A stretch of DNA of 64,000 bases from Porphyrobacter sp. LM 6 (GCF_001720465.1 NZ_CP017113.1:2790001-2854000); one strand, 5' to 3'; positions 43,861 through 52,390 are shown, numbered from the stretch's first letter. Program-made: numbers and translations. Notes: a model not told the origin generated them from the sequence alone.

Positions 43861-45273
43861 ATGTCCCTCCCCAAGAAGCCTGAAATCGTCATCATCGGCC
43901 GTCCTAACGTCGGCAAGTCCACGCTGTTCAACCGGCTGGTGGGCAAGAAGCTCGCGCTGGTGGACGATCAGCCCGGGGTGACGCGCGACCGCCGGATGGG
44001 CGATGCGGTGATCGCGGGGCTTCACTTCACCGTGGTCGATACTGCCGGGTGGGAGGATGAGGACGAACTCAGCCTCCCCGGCCGGATGCGCAAGCAGACC
44101 GAGGCGAGCCTCGCCGGCGCGGATGCCGCGCTGTTCGTGATCGATGCGCGCGCGGGCCTCACCCCGCTGGACGAGGAAATCGCCCGCTATCTGCGCGAGC
44201 AGGAAGTCCCGGTGGTCGTGGTCGCCAACAAGGCCGAAGGTGCGGCCGGGGAAAGCGGCGCGATGGAAGCCTATGCGCTGGGCCTCGGCGAACCGCTCGC
44301 CATGTCGGCCGAGCATGGCGAAGGGATCGCCGATCTGTTCGGCGGGCTCTGGCCGATCATCGGCGCCAAAGCCGAAGAATGGGAAGAGGCCAACGAGCTT
44401 ACCCGCGCCGAAATCGCTGCGATGGACGAGGATGATCGCCCGTCAGGCCCGTTGAAGCTGGCCATCGTCGGGCGGCCCAATGCGGGCAAGTCGACGCTTA
44501 TCAACCGCCTGCTCGGCGAAGATCGGCTGCTGACCGGCCCCGAAGCCGGGATCACCCGCGATTCGATCGCGATCGATTGGGAATGGACCGACCCGAAGTC
44601 GGCCGAGACCCGCGAGATCCGGCTGATCGACACCGCCGGGATGCGCAAGAAGAAGAACGTCACCGAAAAGCTCGAAAAGCTCTCCGTCGCCGATGCGCGC
44701 AGGGCGGTGGACTTTGCCGAGGTCGTGGTGCTGCTGCTCGATGCGACGCAGGGACTTGAACATCAGGATCTCAAGATCGCCTCGCTAGTGCTCGAAGAAG
44801 GCCGCGCGCTGATGATCGCGATCAACAAGTGGGACGTGGCCGAGGACGCGAGCAAGCTGTTCAACGGCATCCGCGCGGCGCTCGACGATGGCCTCGCACA
44901 GGTGCGCGGGCTGCCGCTGTTCGCCGTGTCTGCCAAGACCGGCAAGGGGCTGGATCAGATGCTCTCCGGCGCCTTCGAGCTGCGCGAGGCATGGTCGAAG
45001 CGCGTGCCGACTTCGGCGCTCAACCGATGGTTCGACGATGCGATGGAGGCCAATCCGCCGCCTGCCCCCGGTGGCAAGCGGATCAAGCTGCGCTACATCA
45101 CGCAGGCGGGAACGCGCCCGCCGCGCTTCGTGATCTTCGGCTCGCGGCTCGACCTGCTGCCCAAGAGCTACGAGCGCTATCTCGTGAACGGCATCCGCGC
45201 CAAGCTGGGCTTTGACGCGGTGCCCGTGCGGGTGACGCTCAAGACCAACAAGAACCCCTACGCCAAGGAGTAG
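43861..45273 (+). CDS. der: Ribosome biogenesis GTPase Der (EngA)
   Basis: Tandem-GTPase essential for 50S assembly. The 470-residue product starts MSLPKKPEIVIIGRPNVGKST (first G1), with DTAGWEDE (G3) and NKAEG (G4); the second GTPase has GRPNAGKSTLINRL, DTAGMRKKKN and NKWD. A C-terminal KH-like domain ends RVTLKTNKNPYAKE. Standard length and order. DUF2721 follows five bases after its stop. Confidence 0.98.
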   Translation: MSLPKKPEIVIIGRPNVGKSTLFNRLVGKKLALVDDQPGVTRDRRMGDAVIAGLHFTVVDTAGWEDEDELSLPGRMRKQTEASLAGADAALFVIDARAGLTPLDEEIARYLREQEVPVVVVANKAEGAAGESGAMEAYALGLGEPLAMSAEHGEGIADLFGGLWPIIGAKAEEWEEANELTRAEIAAMDEDDRPSGPLKLAIVGRPNAGKSTLINRLLGEDRLLTGPEAGITRDSIAIDWEWTDPKSAETREIRLIDTAGMRKKKNVTEKLEKLSVADARRAVDFAEVVVLLLDATQGLEHQDLKIASLVLEEGRALMIAINKWDVAEDASKLFNGIRAALDDGLAQVRGLPLFAVSAKTGKGLDQMLSGAFELREAWSKRVPTSALNRWFDDAMEANPPPAPGGKRIKLRYITQAGTRPPRFVIFGSRLDLLPKSYERYLVNGIRAKLGFDAVPVRVTLKTNKNPYAKE

Positions 45274-45278
45274 CGCAG

Positions 45279-45779
45279 GTGCTGCTGCTGGACATTCTGG
45301 CCTCCGCTGCCGAGCAAGCGCACCGAGCGCCCTTCGCCTTCGAAATCATCGAGCGCACCGCCTCCACCCCGCGGGTGCAGCAGGTGGTGGCGCTGAGCCT
45401 TGCGCCTGCGTTCCTGCTCTCGGGCATCGGCGCGATCATGAACGTGATCATGAGCCGCATGATCTGGATCGCCAAGCGGGTCGAGACCATCGATGATCGC
45501 CTCGAAGAAGAGCGCACCGCCAAGCAGTTGCTCGAGCATGGCTGGCTGATGCGGCGGCGCAAGCTGGCGCAGGGCGCGATCCTGTTCTCGACTGCAGCGG
45601 CGGTGATAATCAGTCTGGTGATCGGCCTGCTGTTTATCTCGGCCTATATCACTGCCCAGATAGGTACCGTGATCGCGGGGCTGTGGGTGCTGACGGTGGT
45701 GCTGCTGGTGACGGGTCTGGTGTTCTTCCTGCTCGAAACCCGTCTGGCAGCCATCGGCGCGCAGCCGCCCAAAGACTAG
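45279..45779 (+). CDS. DUF2721 membrane protein
   Basis: A 166-residue membrane protein (GTG start at 45279, five bases after der). It has hydrophobic segments at about 35-60 (VVALSLAPAFLLSGIGAIMNVIMS), 98-122 and 125-150, and a conserved soluble loop with RMIWIAKRVETIDDRLEEERTAK, typical of DUF2721. Function unknown. Probably co-transcribed with der. Confidence 0.9.
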   Translation: MLLLDILASAAEQAHRAPFAFEIIERTASTPRVQQVVALSLAPAFLLSGIGAIMNVIMSRMIWIAKRVETIDDRLEEERTAKQLLEHGWLMRRRKLAQGAILFSTAAAVIISLVIGLLFISAYITAQIGTVIAGLWVLTVVLLVTGLVFFLLETRLAAIGAQPPKD

Positions 45780-45790
45780 CGCGCAGGCAC

Positions 45791-45826
45791 GAAAAAGGGG
45801 CGGCAGCCTCTCTAGGCCCCGCCCCT
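45791..45826 (-). terminator. Rho-independent terminator after bfr
   Basis: On the minus strand an 8-bp stem of AGGGGCGG and CCGCCCCT (plus 45796-45803 and 45819-45826) has a 15-base loop and is followed by TTTTTCG. It ends bfr transcription and also separates it from the convergent DUF2721 gene. Confidence 0.8.
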
Positions 45827-45851
45827 CTTCGGCCGGCCCATTGGCGAGAGA

Positions 45852-46334
45852 TCAGCCCTCGCCGGCAGCCTGGCTCTGGAGCTGGCAGTAATTGTGCAGC
45901 CCCATGCGCTCTATCAGCTCGAACTGGGTTTCGAGGAAATCGACGTGCTCTTCCTCGTTCTTGAGGATGTAGGCGAACAGATCGCGGCTGACATAGTCGC
46001 GCACGCTTTCGCAGTGTTCGATCGCGTCCTTGAGCAGCGGAATCGCTTCATGCTCGAGCGCAAGGTCGGCCTTGAGCACTTCCTCGACGTTCTCACCAAC
46101 CTTCAGCTTGTGGATCGCCTGGAAGTTCGGCAGCGCTTCGAGGAACAGGATGCGCTCGGCCAGCTTGTCGGCGTGCTCCATCTCCTCGATCGATTCGTGG
46201 CGTTCATAGGCGGCGAGCTTCTTGAGGCCCCAGTTGTCGAGCACGCGGTAGTGCAGCCAATACTGGTTGATCGCGGTCAGCTCGTTGGTGAGCGCCTGGT
46301 TGAGATAGTCGATGACCTTGGGGTCGCCCTTCAT
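45852..46334 (-). CDS. bfr: Bacterioferritin
   Basis: A 24-mer haem-containing iron store with ferroxidase activity. The 160-residue product has the ferroxidase residues Glu18 (TNELTAINQYWLH), Glu51 and His54 (SIEEMEHADKL), the matching pair in EHEAIPLLKDAIEHCE, and a YILKNEEEHVDFLETQ helix. Met52 is the haem axial ligand. It lies downstream of bfd on the same strand, with 138 bases between them that carry inverted repeats. Confidence 0.97.
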   Translation of the reverse strand: MKGDPKVIDYLNQALTNELTAINQYWLHYRVLDNWGLKKLAAYERHESIEEMEHADKLAERILFLEALPNFQAIHKLKVGENVEEVLKADLALEHEAIPLLKDAIEHCESVRDYVSRDLFAYILKNEEEHVDFLETQFELIERMGLHNYCQLQSQAAGEG

Positions 46335-46428
46335 CGGGATGCTCCTTGCGAAATATCAAAGCCGGGTTGCGGCGTTGCGTCCTAGATAGACGCTGCCGGG
46401 GCCTGTCCGCAAGGGGAGTGAAGAATAA

Positions 46429-46441
46429 ATTCTTTGAGAAT
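46429..46441. promoter_or_regulatory. Inverted repeat upstream of bfr
   Basis: A perfect 13-base inverted repeat, ATTCT-TTG-AGAAT, overlaps a second one, AGAAT-AA-ATTCT (46422-46433). The region is AT-rich against its surroundings and about 90 bases before the bfr start. It could bind an iron regulator (Fur, Irr or RirA), but it does not match the Irr consensus spacing. Confidence 0.3.
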
Positions 46442-46472
46442 CAGCGACTTGCGAGACGTTCGCAATCGCGGA

Positions 46473-46673
46473 TCAAGCCGCCTCTACTGCGAGGAAGTCG
46501 CACTTCGCAGCCGCGCGCTCGGCGTCAATGATTTCCTGCGCTTCCTCAAGACATTGGCCGCAATTGGGTCGCTTACCCATGCAAGCATAGGTGGCTTCCG
46601 CGTCGCCATCGCAAGTCAGCGCGGCTTTACGCAAATCATTCTCACGGATCGCATTGCAGATGCAGATGTACAT
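46473..46673 (-). CDS. bfd: Bacterioferritin-associated ferredoxin ([2Fe-2S], BFD-like)
   Basis: A 66-residue BFD-like ferredoxin that delivers electrons to bacterioferritin to release iron. Start ATG at 46671-46673 (MYICICNAI). The four cluster ligands are Cys4, Cys6, Cys38 and Cys41 (CIC and CGQC), the CxC...CxxC pattern of Bfd. The extra Cys21 and Cys31 are not conserved in the family as I know it. It is upstream of bfr, so the partner pair is intact. Confidence 0.93.
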   Translation of the reverse strand: MYICICNAIRENDLRKAALTCDGDAEATYACMGKRPNCGQCLEEAQEIIDAERAAAKCDFLAVEAA

Positions 46674-46744
46674 GGCCGCTCGAATCACTCCTGCGAAGCG
46701 TTTGCAAGAGCGAAGATATGCGAACCATTCTTAATAACAAGTGC

Positions 46745-46851
46745 CTTTTTGTGCTCCGCATCGCCTCCGCGATGCGAAATCCTTGCTCACACGCCCTTCG
46801 GGCGCGTGGCTGCGGGCGCGCGGTCGCGCTTGCGTTCGCCTACTGCGACCG
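46745..46851 (+). repeat. Covarying-hairpin repeat module (second copy of the left type)
   Basis: About 80% identical to 15493-15600 over its length. Stems: CGCATCG/CGATGCG around loop CCTCCG (46757-46776, perfect here), CGCCC/GGGCG (46792-46804), GCGCG/CGCGC around GT (46818-46829) and CGTTCGC/GCGACCG (46833-46851). Stems 2 and 3 differ in sequence from the other copy but stay paired; the linkers TTTTTGTG, TCCTTGCTCA, GGCTGCGGGC and CTTGCG are conserved. It sits between bfd and the end of the DUF418 gene. Confidence 0.85.
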
Positions 46852-46876
46852 GATCAGCGCATCTCCAAGAGTGCCT

Positions 46877-48175
46877 TCACTTGCGCAGCGGAAACACCGT
46901 CCGATAGGTCAGGCAGCGCCACAGCCATTCGAGCGGGCCGTACCGATAGCGTTCGAGCCACGGCTTGGACCAGGCCAGCATCAACACCCATGCCAACGCC
47001 ACCACGATGTAGAGCTGCGGCCGGTTGAGCTGGCCGAACAGACCAAGCGCCCAGCCGTGGAAGACCAGCATCATCACCACCGATGTACCCAGATAGTTGG
47101 TGAAGGCCGCCCGGCCCGCCGCGCGCACCCGCTCGCCCAGCCAGCCCGTGGCCGAAGGTGCATAGACCACCATCAGCGCGGCAAAGCCCAGCACCATCCA
47201 CAATCGCGGCAACGGGCTCCAGCCGATCAACGCCGCCATCGTGCCGTAAAAGGTGAAGCCACCCGCTTTGATCACCAGTCCCATGGCAAGATGGGCCAGC
47301 GCTCCAAGGATCATTCCGACCCAGCCCCAGCGAACCATCTTCGCACGATCAAACGCTCCGCTAAAGAAGCCCATCCGGTAGAGGGCCACGCCGATCAACA
47401 TCAATGGGAAGGTTTCAAGACTGAACAGCACCAGATTGACCAGCGGCAGGTGCCATTCCTCGGTGATCCGGTGCATCACCAGCGCGCCGTAATCGCCGGC
47501 GATGATCGCGCTGCTCGACACATCGCCTGCCGCCAGCGACTTGTCGATCTGCGCCAGCAGGTTGCTGCGCTGCTCGGCAAGACCAGGTGACGAGGTTCCG
47601 AACGGCGTATCGGCGATCAGCCACTGCATGGACATCGAAGCGGCGTAAAACAACACGCCGATCATGTAGCCGCCAAGACCGACCCAGAGCTGGGTCTTGG
47701 GCCGCCAGTTGAGGCAGGCAAGCACAAGGAACCCGATCGCGGCATAGTAGAACAGAATATCGCCGGGCCAGATCAGGAAGTTGTGGATCACCCCGAACGC
47801 CATCAGGATCGCCAGCCGCCACGCCTGAAGCCCGCGGGTCGCGCCCTTGGCCCACGCCTTCTCCATGAACAGATACATGCCCGCGCCGAACAGCAGAGTG
47901 AACAGACCGCGCATCTTTCCATCGATCAGGATGAACTGCGCGATCCACATCCACCCGCCCGGATCGCCCGCATCGACCTTGAATGCGGTCGGATACATAT
48001 AGGCCTCGAACGGCTGTCCGAAGGCGACGATGTTCGCCGCGAGAATGCCCATCACGGCAAGGCCGCGGATGAAATCCAGCGTCTCGATCCGGGAGCCCTC
48101 GGTCACCGGAGCAACCGCAACGCTTCCATCTGCGCTCATGCCTTCGGCCGCGCTAACACTGAGTGCCTCATTCAT
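46877..48175 (-). CDS. DUF418 membrane protein
   Basis: A 432-residue integral membrane protein with about ten helices. It shows the N-terminal block of the DUF418/acyltransferase-like family (RIETLDFIRGLAVMGILAANIVAFGQPF, then IDGKMRGLFTLLFGAGMYLFMEKA) and the C-terminal DUF418 block (VRAAGRAAFTNYLGTSVVMMLVFHGWALGLFGQL, PWLERYRYGPLEWLWRCLTY). Function unknown; possibly a membrane acyltransferase or transporter. A repeat separates it from bfd. Confidence 0.92.
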   Translation of the reverse strand: MNEALSVSAAEGMSADGSVAVAPVTEGSRIETLDFIRGLAVMGILAANIVAFGQPFEAYMYPTAFKVDAGDPGGWMWIAQFILIDGKMRGLFTLLFGAGMYLFMEKAWAKGATRGLQAWRLAILMAFGVIHNFLIWPGDILFYYAAIGFLVLACLNWRPKTQLWVGLGGYMIGVLFYAASMSMQWLIADTPFGTSSPGLAEQRSNLLAQIDKSLAAGDVSSSAIIAGDYGALVMHRITEEWHLPLVNLVLFSLETFPLMLIGVALYRMGFFSGAFDRAKMVRWGWVGMILGALAHLAMGLVIKAGGFTFYGTMAALIGWSPLPRLWMVLGFAALMVVYAPSATGWLGERVRAAGRAAFTNYLGTSVVMMLVFHGWALGLFGQLNRPQLYIVVALAWVLMLAWSKPWLERYRYGPLEWLWRCLTYRTVFPLRK

Positions 48176-48278
48176 GGCCGATCCCCCTGCCCTATCCGGG
48201 GCGCAGTCTAGCAGGCCTCAGCCACTTGGAAAGACTGTAGGATCAGCGTTGGTCGGACGGTGAACCGGGTTTGCCGAT

Positions 48279-49343
48279 CTAGCCCTGCCCGGCGACGAGG
48301 CAGGCCTGCCCCTGCTGCTTCAATGCAGCGCAGGCGCGGGTGGCCTCGCCTTCGCTGGCAAATCCGCTGGCGAGCAGGCGGGTAACCTTGCCGCTGGGGA
48401 TCAGCGTCTTGGTGGTGCCGGACAGTGCGGGCATGCCAGAAAGCTGCTTCCACATCCGGTCGGCATTGGCAGCGACCCCAAAGGCGCCAAGCTGGACGCG
48501 CCACTTGCCCGTCTTACGGGCCGGAGCCGGTGTTGCCGGGACCTTGGCTAAGGGGCGTACGGGCTGTGCCGCTGCAATCGCCGGCGGCTTAGGCAATGTC
48601 GTCTGGACCGGTTTCGGGCTCGGGATTGCCGTCGCACCCTTGCCAGACGCCGGGACGGCCGACGGGACAGACGTCACCGCAGGCACGGATGCAGGAGGTT
48701 GCGTAGTCACTGCGGGGCGGATCGCCAGATCGACAGCGGCCAGATCGATACTGCGCTGCGAACGGGCAGCCTCGTCAATTTGGCGGGCCAGCGCCTGCGC
48801 CTGGCTGCGCTGGGCCGCCGGGACATGAACATCCATCTGCGCCAGCGCATCACGCGCCTGCGGCAGGCCGGCACCATTGGCCAGCGTCATCAAGGCATAG
48901 GCGCGCACCCAGTCGCGCGAGGCGTATTCCGCATTGAAGTGCGACAACCCCAGCACATACTGCGCACGCGGGTCGCCGCGCTCGGCTGCGGCCCGGATCA
49001 TCGGCATCGCCCGTTCCTGCTCGCCCTGCTGGAACAGCATGAGGCCGAAATTGTCGGCCGCTTTCAGGTGGCCACGCCGGGCTGCTTCCTCATAAAGCGC
49101 GCGAGCGCGGGCGTTGTCGAGCTCGACTCCGCGACCGAGCCGATAGGCCTGGGCAAGATTGAACAGTGCATCGGGATCGCCGGCCGCGGCCGGAGCCTGC
49201 CATTCGCTCACAGCGCGCGCATAATCACCCGTACTCCAAGCGTCGACCCCGTCCTTGACGTCGGCCAAGGCCGGCCCCGCCAGCAGTGCCATACACGCAG
49301 CAGTAGCCACGCCAGCCCTCTTCCATGCCATCGTCCGTGTCAT
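48279..49343 (-). CDS. Exported Sel1-repeat protein with C-terminal SPOR domain
   Basis: A 354-residue protein with a signal peptide (TAACMALLAGPALA), Sel1/TPR-like helical repeats at about 30-165 (DPDALFNLAQAYRLGRGVELDNARARALYEEAA, LKAADNFGLMLFQQGEQERA), a Pro/Ala/Thr-rich linker (about 210-270) and a C-terminal SPOR domain (WRVQLGAFGVAANADRMWKQL, VTRLLASGFASEGEATRACAAL). SPOR domains bind denuded septal glycan, so septum or envelope localisation is likely. Divergent from the ParA gene; the shared 257-base spacer holds two possible regulator sites. Confidence 0.9.
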   Translation of the reverse strand: MTRTMAWKRAGVATAACMALLAGPALADVKDGVDAWSTGDYARAVSEWQAPAAAGDPDALFNLAQAYRLGRGVELDNARARALYEEAARRGHLKAADNFGLMLFQQGEQERAMPMIRAAAERGDPRAQYVLGLSHFNAEYASRDWVRAYALMTLANGAGLPQARDALAQMDVHVPAAQRSQAQALARQIDEAARSQRSIDLAAVDLAIRPAVTTQPPASVPAVTSVPSAVPASGKGATAIPSPKPVQTTLPKPPAIAAAQPVRPLAKVPATPAPARKTGKWRVQLGAFGVAANADRMWKQLSGMPALSGTTKTLIPSGKVTRLLASGFASEGEATRACAALKQQGQACLVAGQG

Positions 49344-49390
49344 GATTTTTTGTCTCGTGCGCCCGTATTCTTGTTGATGAAGCTAGTCTT

Positions 49391-49511
49391 AACCCGATTA
49401 CGGTTAGCAAAGCGTTGCCAACGGTCTCGCGATGCCCTGGGCAAGCCGCACAGCAGCCATGGCATCGGTCTGCGCGATGCAGGAAAGCCGTCCTCATTAA
49501 CCTAAAATTAG
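49391..49511. promoter_or_regulatory. Divergent control region with inverted repeat and CtrA-like site
   Basis: The 257-base spacer (49344-49600) between the SPOR gene and parA holds TAACC-N7-GGTTA (49391-49407), a perfect 17-base inverted repeat 48 bases from the SPOR start. It also has TTAA-CCTAAAA-TTAG (49497-49511), one mismatch from the CtrA box TTAA-N7-TTAA, about 90 bases before the parA start. Neither is proven; chpT in this window shows that the CtrA phosphorelay exists here. Confidence 0.3.
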
Positions 49512-49600
49512 GGGTATCCTGCGATCCCGTGGTCATCCAGCCGTTGTCAGGCGTCGCAATAGGGCGGCCCGCAGCGGTTCAATCCAGGGGGACCCAAGCG

Positions 49601-50320
49601 TTGCGTGTACTCGCTTTGGCATCGCAGAAAGGTGGATCGGGCAAGACCACTCTGTCCGGACATCTCGCCGTCCAGGCCCAGCGCGCTGGCGCTGGCCCGG
49701 TGGTATTGATCGACATCGACCCGCAAGGCTCGCTCGCCGACTGGTGGAACGAACGCGAGGCGGAATATCCCGCTTTCGCGCAAACCACAGTGGCGCGACT
49801 GGCCAATGATCTTCAGGTGCTGCGTCAGCAGGGCTTCAAGCTCGCGGTCATCGACACGCCGCCGGCCATCACCATGGCGATCCAGTCGGTGATTTCGGTT
49901 GCGGAGCTGATTGTCGTTCCGACCCGGCCGAGCCCGCACGACCTGCGTGCCGTGGGTGCCACGGTCGATCTGTGCGAACGCGCCGGCAAACCGCTGGTGT
50001 TTGTCGTCAACGCGGCCACCCCCAAGGCCAAGATCACCTCGGAAGCCGCGGTCGCGCTGTCGCAGCACGGCACCGTCGCTCCGATCACTCTGCACCACCG
50101 CACCGACTTCGCTGCCTCGATGATCGACGGCCGCACGGTGATGGAAGTCGATCCCGAAAGCCGCAGCGCTGCCGAGATTACGGCCCTTTGGCGCTACATC
50201 GCCGACCGGCTCGAAAAGAATTTCCGCCGCACCGTGTTCGCTCCGGCTCCGAGCGGCCAGGCGCAGATGGGCGGCGTGCCGCGTCCCGCCGGTGGCTTCG
50301 GCCGCCGCGTGGCGCAGTAA
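49601..50320 (+). CDS. ParA/MinD-type ATPase
   Basis: A 239-residue ATPase. I choose TTG at 49601 because AGGGGGA lies 8 bases before it and the fold begins at once (MRVLALASQKGGSGKTT). Deviant Walker A KGGSGKT at 10-16, switch I DIDPQGSLADWWNER, Walker B-like KLAVIDTPPAITMA, and VVPTRPSPHDLRAVGAT. No N-terminal HTH is present, so it is a short (type Ib-like) ParA. It is followed 18 bases later by a gene with a ribbon-helix-helix-like C-terminus, then by a SPOR lipoprotein. Chromosomal, with no parS, ParB or replication gene nearby. Confidence 0.9.
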   Translation: MRVLALASQKGGSGKTTLSGHLAVQAQRAGAGPVVLIDIDPQGSLADWWNEREAEYPAFAQTTVARLANDLQVLRQQGFKLAVIDTPPAITMAIQSVISVAELIVVPTRPSPHDLRAVGATVDLCERAGKPLVFVVNAATPKAKITSEAAVALSQHGTVAPITLHHRTDFAASMIDGRTVMEVDPESRSAAEITALWRYIADRLEKNFRRTVFAPAPSGQAQMGGVPRPAGGFGRRVAQ

Positions 50321-50338
50321 TCGAGAAGGAACAGGGCG

Positions 50339-50896
50339 ATGTCCGAACCCGGCTTTGCTTCGCTCGGCCCGACCCTCCTCGCTCGCAAGGGCGGCGCCAA
50401 GCCGGCCATGCGTCCGCAGGTGGCCCCGCTCGTGCAGGGCGGCGCCAAACAGGCTGCACTTGCCGAAGACCAGCTTGAAGATCTCGGCTGGAACGACATG
50501 GGCGAGTCCGAAACCGAAAGCGGCGCTGACATCGTGCCGATCAACGCCGATGTCTCGCCCCGCCGCTTTACCCGCAACGCTGGCCCCGTGGTTCGCCGTC
50601 ACCAGAGCCGCTTCGAAGAACGCGTACTCGCCGATGCGGCCATGACCGGCCCGGAAGACCGCGTCCCGCACGAAGATGCTGATATTGAAGCCACCCCGGC
50701 TCGCACCTCGGCAATCGCCGCTGGCCGCCGGGCAGCCTTCACGCTGCGGCTTGATGCCGAACGCCACCTCAAGCTGCGGCTCGCCGCGACCATGCAGGGC
50801 GTGAGCGCCCAGACGCTGCTGACCGAAGCACTCGATACCATGCTCGCCGAGTTCGACGAACTCGACGTCATCGCCAAACACCTCAAGCGCCACTGA
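50339..50896 (+). CDS. ParA-linked protein with a putative ribbon-helix-helix C-terminus
   Basis: A 185-residue protein. The first ~125 residues are low-complexity, Ala/Pro/Asp-rich and probably disordered (SLGPTLLARKGGAKPAMRPQ, LGWNDMGESETESG). Residues ~128-175 look like an RHH unit: beta strand RRAAFTLRLD, helix ERHLKLRLAATMQG, turn VSA, helix QTLLTEALDTMLAEFDEL. In plasmid type Ib systems the partner of short ParA is an RHH protein such as ParG, with a flexible N-terminus that stimulates ATP hydrolysis; the layout here is similar. I do not recognise a named family. Confidence 0.8.
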   Translation: MSEPGFASLGPTLLARKGGAKPAMRPQVAPLVQGGAKQAALAEDQLEDLGWNDMGESETESGADIVPINADVSPRRFTRNAGPVVRRHQSRFEERVLADAAMTGPEDRVPHEDADIEATPARTSAIAAGRRAAFTLRLDAERHLKLRLAATMQGVSAQTLLTEALDTMLAEFDELDVIAKHLKRH

Positions 50897-50961
50897 TCGG
50901 CGCCCGACGACCACCTACGCCACAACACTTTGAACCAGCACGACCCAAGGGGGAAATGACA

Positions 50962-52332
50962 ATGGACCGCAGCATCAAGACCGGACGCAACACCGCGCCG
51001 CGCCTCGCGCTTGCCGTCTCGACCGCGCTCGCAAGTGCAGCGCTGGCGGGCTGCGCGGCCTCCGCGCCGCCTGCCGAGATGTCTTTCGCCAGCGCCCAGA
51101 CGGCGCTCGGCAAGGGTCATGTCGACCGCGCCATCAGCCACGCGGAAGCTGCGGTTCTGGCCGAACCGCGCAACCCAGGTTACCGCGCTCTGCTGGGTGC
51201 TGCCTATATGGAAGCAGGCCGTTTCCAGTCGGCTGCGACCAGCTTCGGCGATGCCCTTGATCTCGGCGATGAAAATCCGCGCACCGTGCTCAGCTTCGCC
51301 CTGGCGAAGGTCGCTATCGGCGAAGGTCAGGCCGCCGCTACGGTTCTGGATGAATACGCCCATCTGATTGATCCCGCCGATCTCGGCCTTGCGCTGGCGC
51401 TCGCCGGACAGCCCGAACGCGGCGTGCACGTGCTGGTGAACGCGGTGCGTGCGAGCGAAACTGCCTCGCCCAAGCTGCGCCAAAACCTTGCTTACACCTA
51501 TGCCCTCGCCGGCAATTGGCGCGCGGCGCGGGTGATGGCGGCGGAAGATGTGCCCGCAGACCAGCTCGATCAGCGCCTTACCGAATGGGCCGCGATGGCC
51601 GCTCCGGAAATGTACGCCGAACGGGTTGCCACCCTGCTCGACATCACCCCGCGCGAAGATGGTGGTCAGCCCCAGCAGCTGGCGCTGGCCAACTTCCCGA
51701 GCGATGCCGTGATGGTGGCCGATGCCGCGAGCCAGAGCACCGCGGACGTGTCGGCTGAAGTTTTTGCCGAAGCCGAAGCACCGGCTCCGGTCAGCACCTT
51801 CGCACAGGCCTTTGAAACCCCGGCTCCGGCGATCGAGACTGTCGAACCTTCGGCCCCGGCGATCCGCTTTGTTTCGAATCCGGTGGTGCAGGAACTCCCC
51901 GCTCCGGCCGTACGCCGTGCGCCTGCCGCGCCGCGAGTGGCTGCTGCCGCACCGCAGCGCCGCATGGCTCCCGCTGCCGAAGCTGCACCCGCCCCTGCCG
52001 CCGTCGCGACTCCGGTCGCCGCTGAAACGCTGTCGGGCACCCACCTCGTCCAGCTTGGCGCGTACAGCAGCAAGGCTGAAGCCGAGCGCGGCTGGAACAC
52101 GCTGAAGGCCAAGTTCCCGCAGCTCAAGGATCGCAACGTTGTCATCACCGAAGCACTGGTGAACGGCCGCACCTTCTTCCGTGTCGCTGCTGACGGTTTC
52201 GGCGCGCAGAGCGCCAAGGCGATGTGCGGAACGGTCAAATCGTCGGGTGGTGGCTGCTTTGCCTATGCCGCTTCGAGCCCGCCGGCCGGCGCGGTCAAGC
52301 GCGACGTCCGCATGGCCTCGCGTGCCCGCTAA
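50962..52332 (+). CDS. TPR-SPOR lipoprotein
   Basis: A 456-residue lipoprotein (start ATG 50962, because the ribosome site AGGGGGAA touches the ATG at 50956). Signal peptide with lipobox ALAGC (Cys31). TPR-like helices at about 45-230 (AQTALGKGHVDRAISHAEAAVLAEPRNPGYRALLGAAYMEAGRFQSA), an Ala/Pro-rich linker (about 255-355) and a SPOR domain at about 360-435 (HLVQLGAYSSKAEAERGWNTLKAKFPQL, FRVAADGFGAQSAKAMCGTVKSSGGGCF). A paralogue in layout of the SPOR protein on the other side of parA. A strong terminator follows. Confidence 0.9.
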   Translation: MDRSIKTGRNTAPRLALAVSTALASAALAGCAASAPPAEMSFASAQTALGKGHVDRAISHAEAAVLAEPRNPGYRALLGAAYMEAGRFQSAATSFGDALDLGDENPRTVLSFALAKVAIGEGQAAATVLDEYAHLIDPADLGLALALAGQPERGVHVLVNAVRASETASPKLRQNLAYTYALAGNWRAARVMAAEDVPADQLDQRLTEWAAMAAPEMYAERVATLLDITPREDGGQPQQLALANFPSDAVMVADAASQSTADVSAEVFAEAEAPAPVSTFAQAFETPAPAIETVEPSAPAIRFVSNPVVQELPAPAVRRAPAAPRVAAAAPQRRMAPAAEAAPAPAAVATPVAAETLSGTHLVQLGAYSSKAEAERGWNTLKAKFPQLKDRNVVITEALVNGRTFFRVAADGFGAQSAKAMCGTVKSSGGGCFAYAASSPPAGAVKRDVRMASRAR

Positions 52333-52357
52333 GACTTTCTGGACTCTCCCAGATACT

Positions 52358-52390
52358 GCTCCCGGAAGGCCCAGCTTTCCGGGAGCTTTT
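52358..52390 (+). terminator. Rho-independent terminator after the TPR-SPOR gene
   Basis: GCTCCCGGAA (from 52358) pairs with TTCCGGGAGC (to 52386) over 10 bp, loop about nine bases, then TTTT. It ends right at the stop codon of the convergent pyrC-like gene. Confidence 0.88.

Noticed and set aside
49601..50896. Plasmid partition locus or integrated plasmid
   Set aside because: No replication, toxin-antitoxin or conjugation gene and no iteron or parS-like array is nearby; flanking genes are chromosomal.
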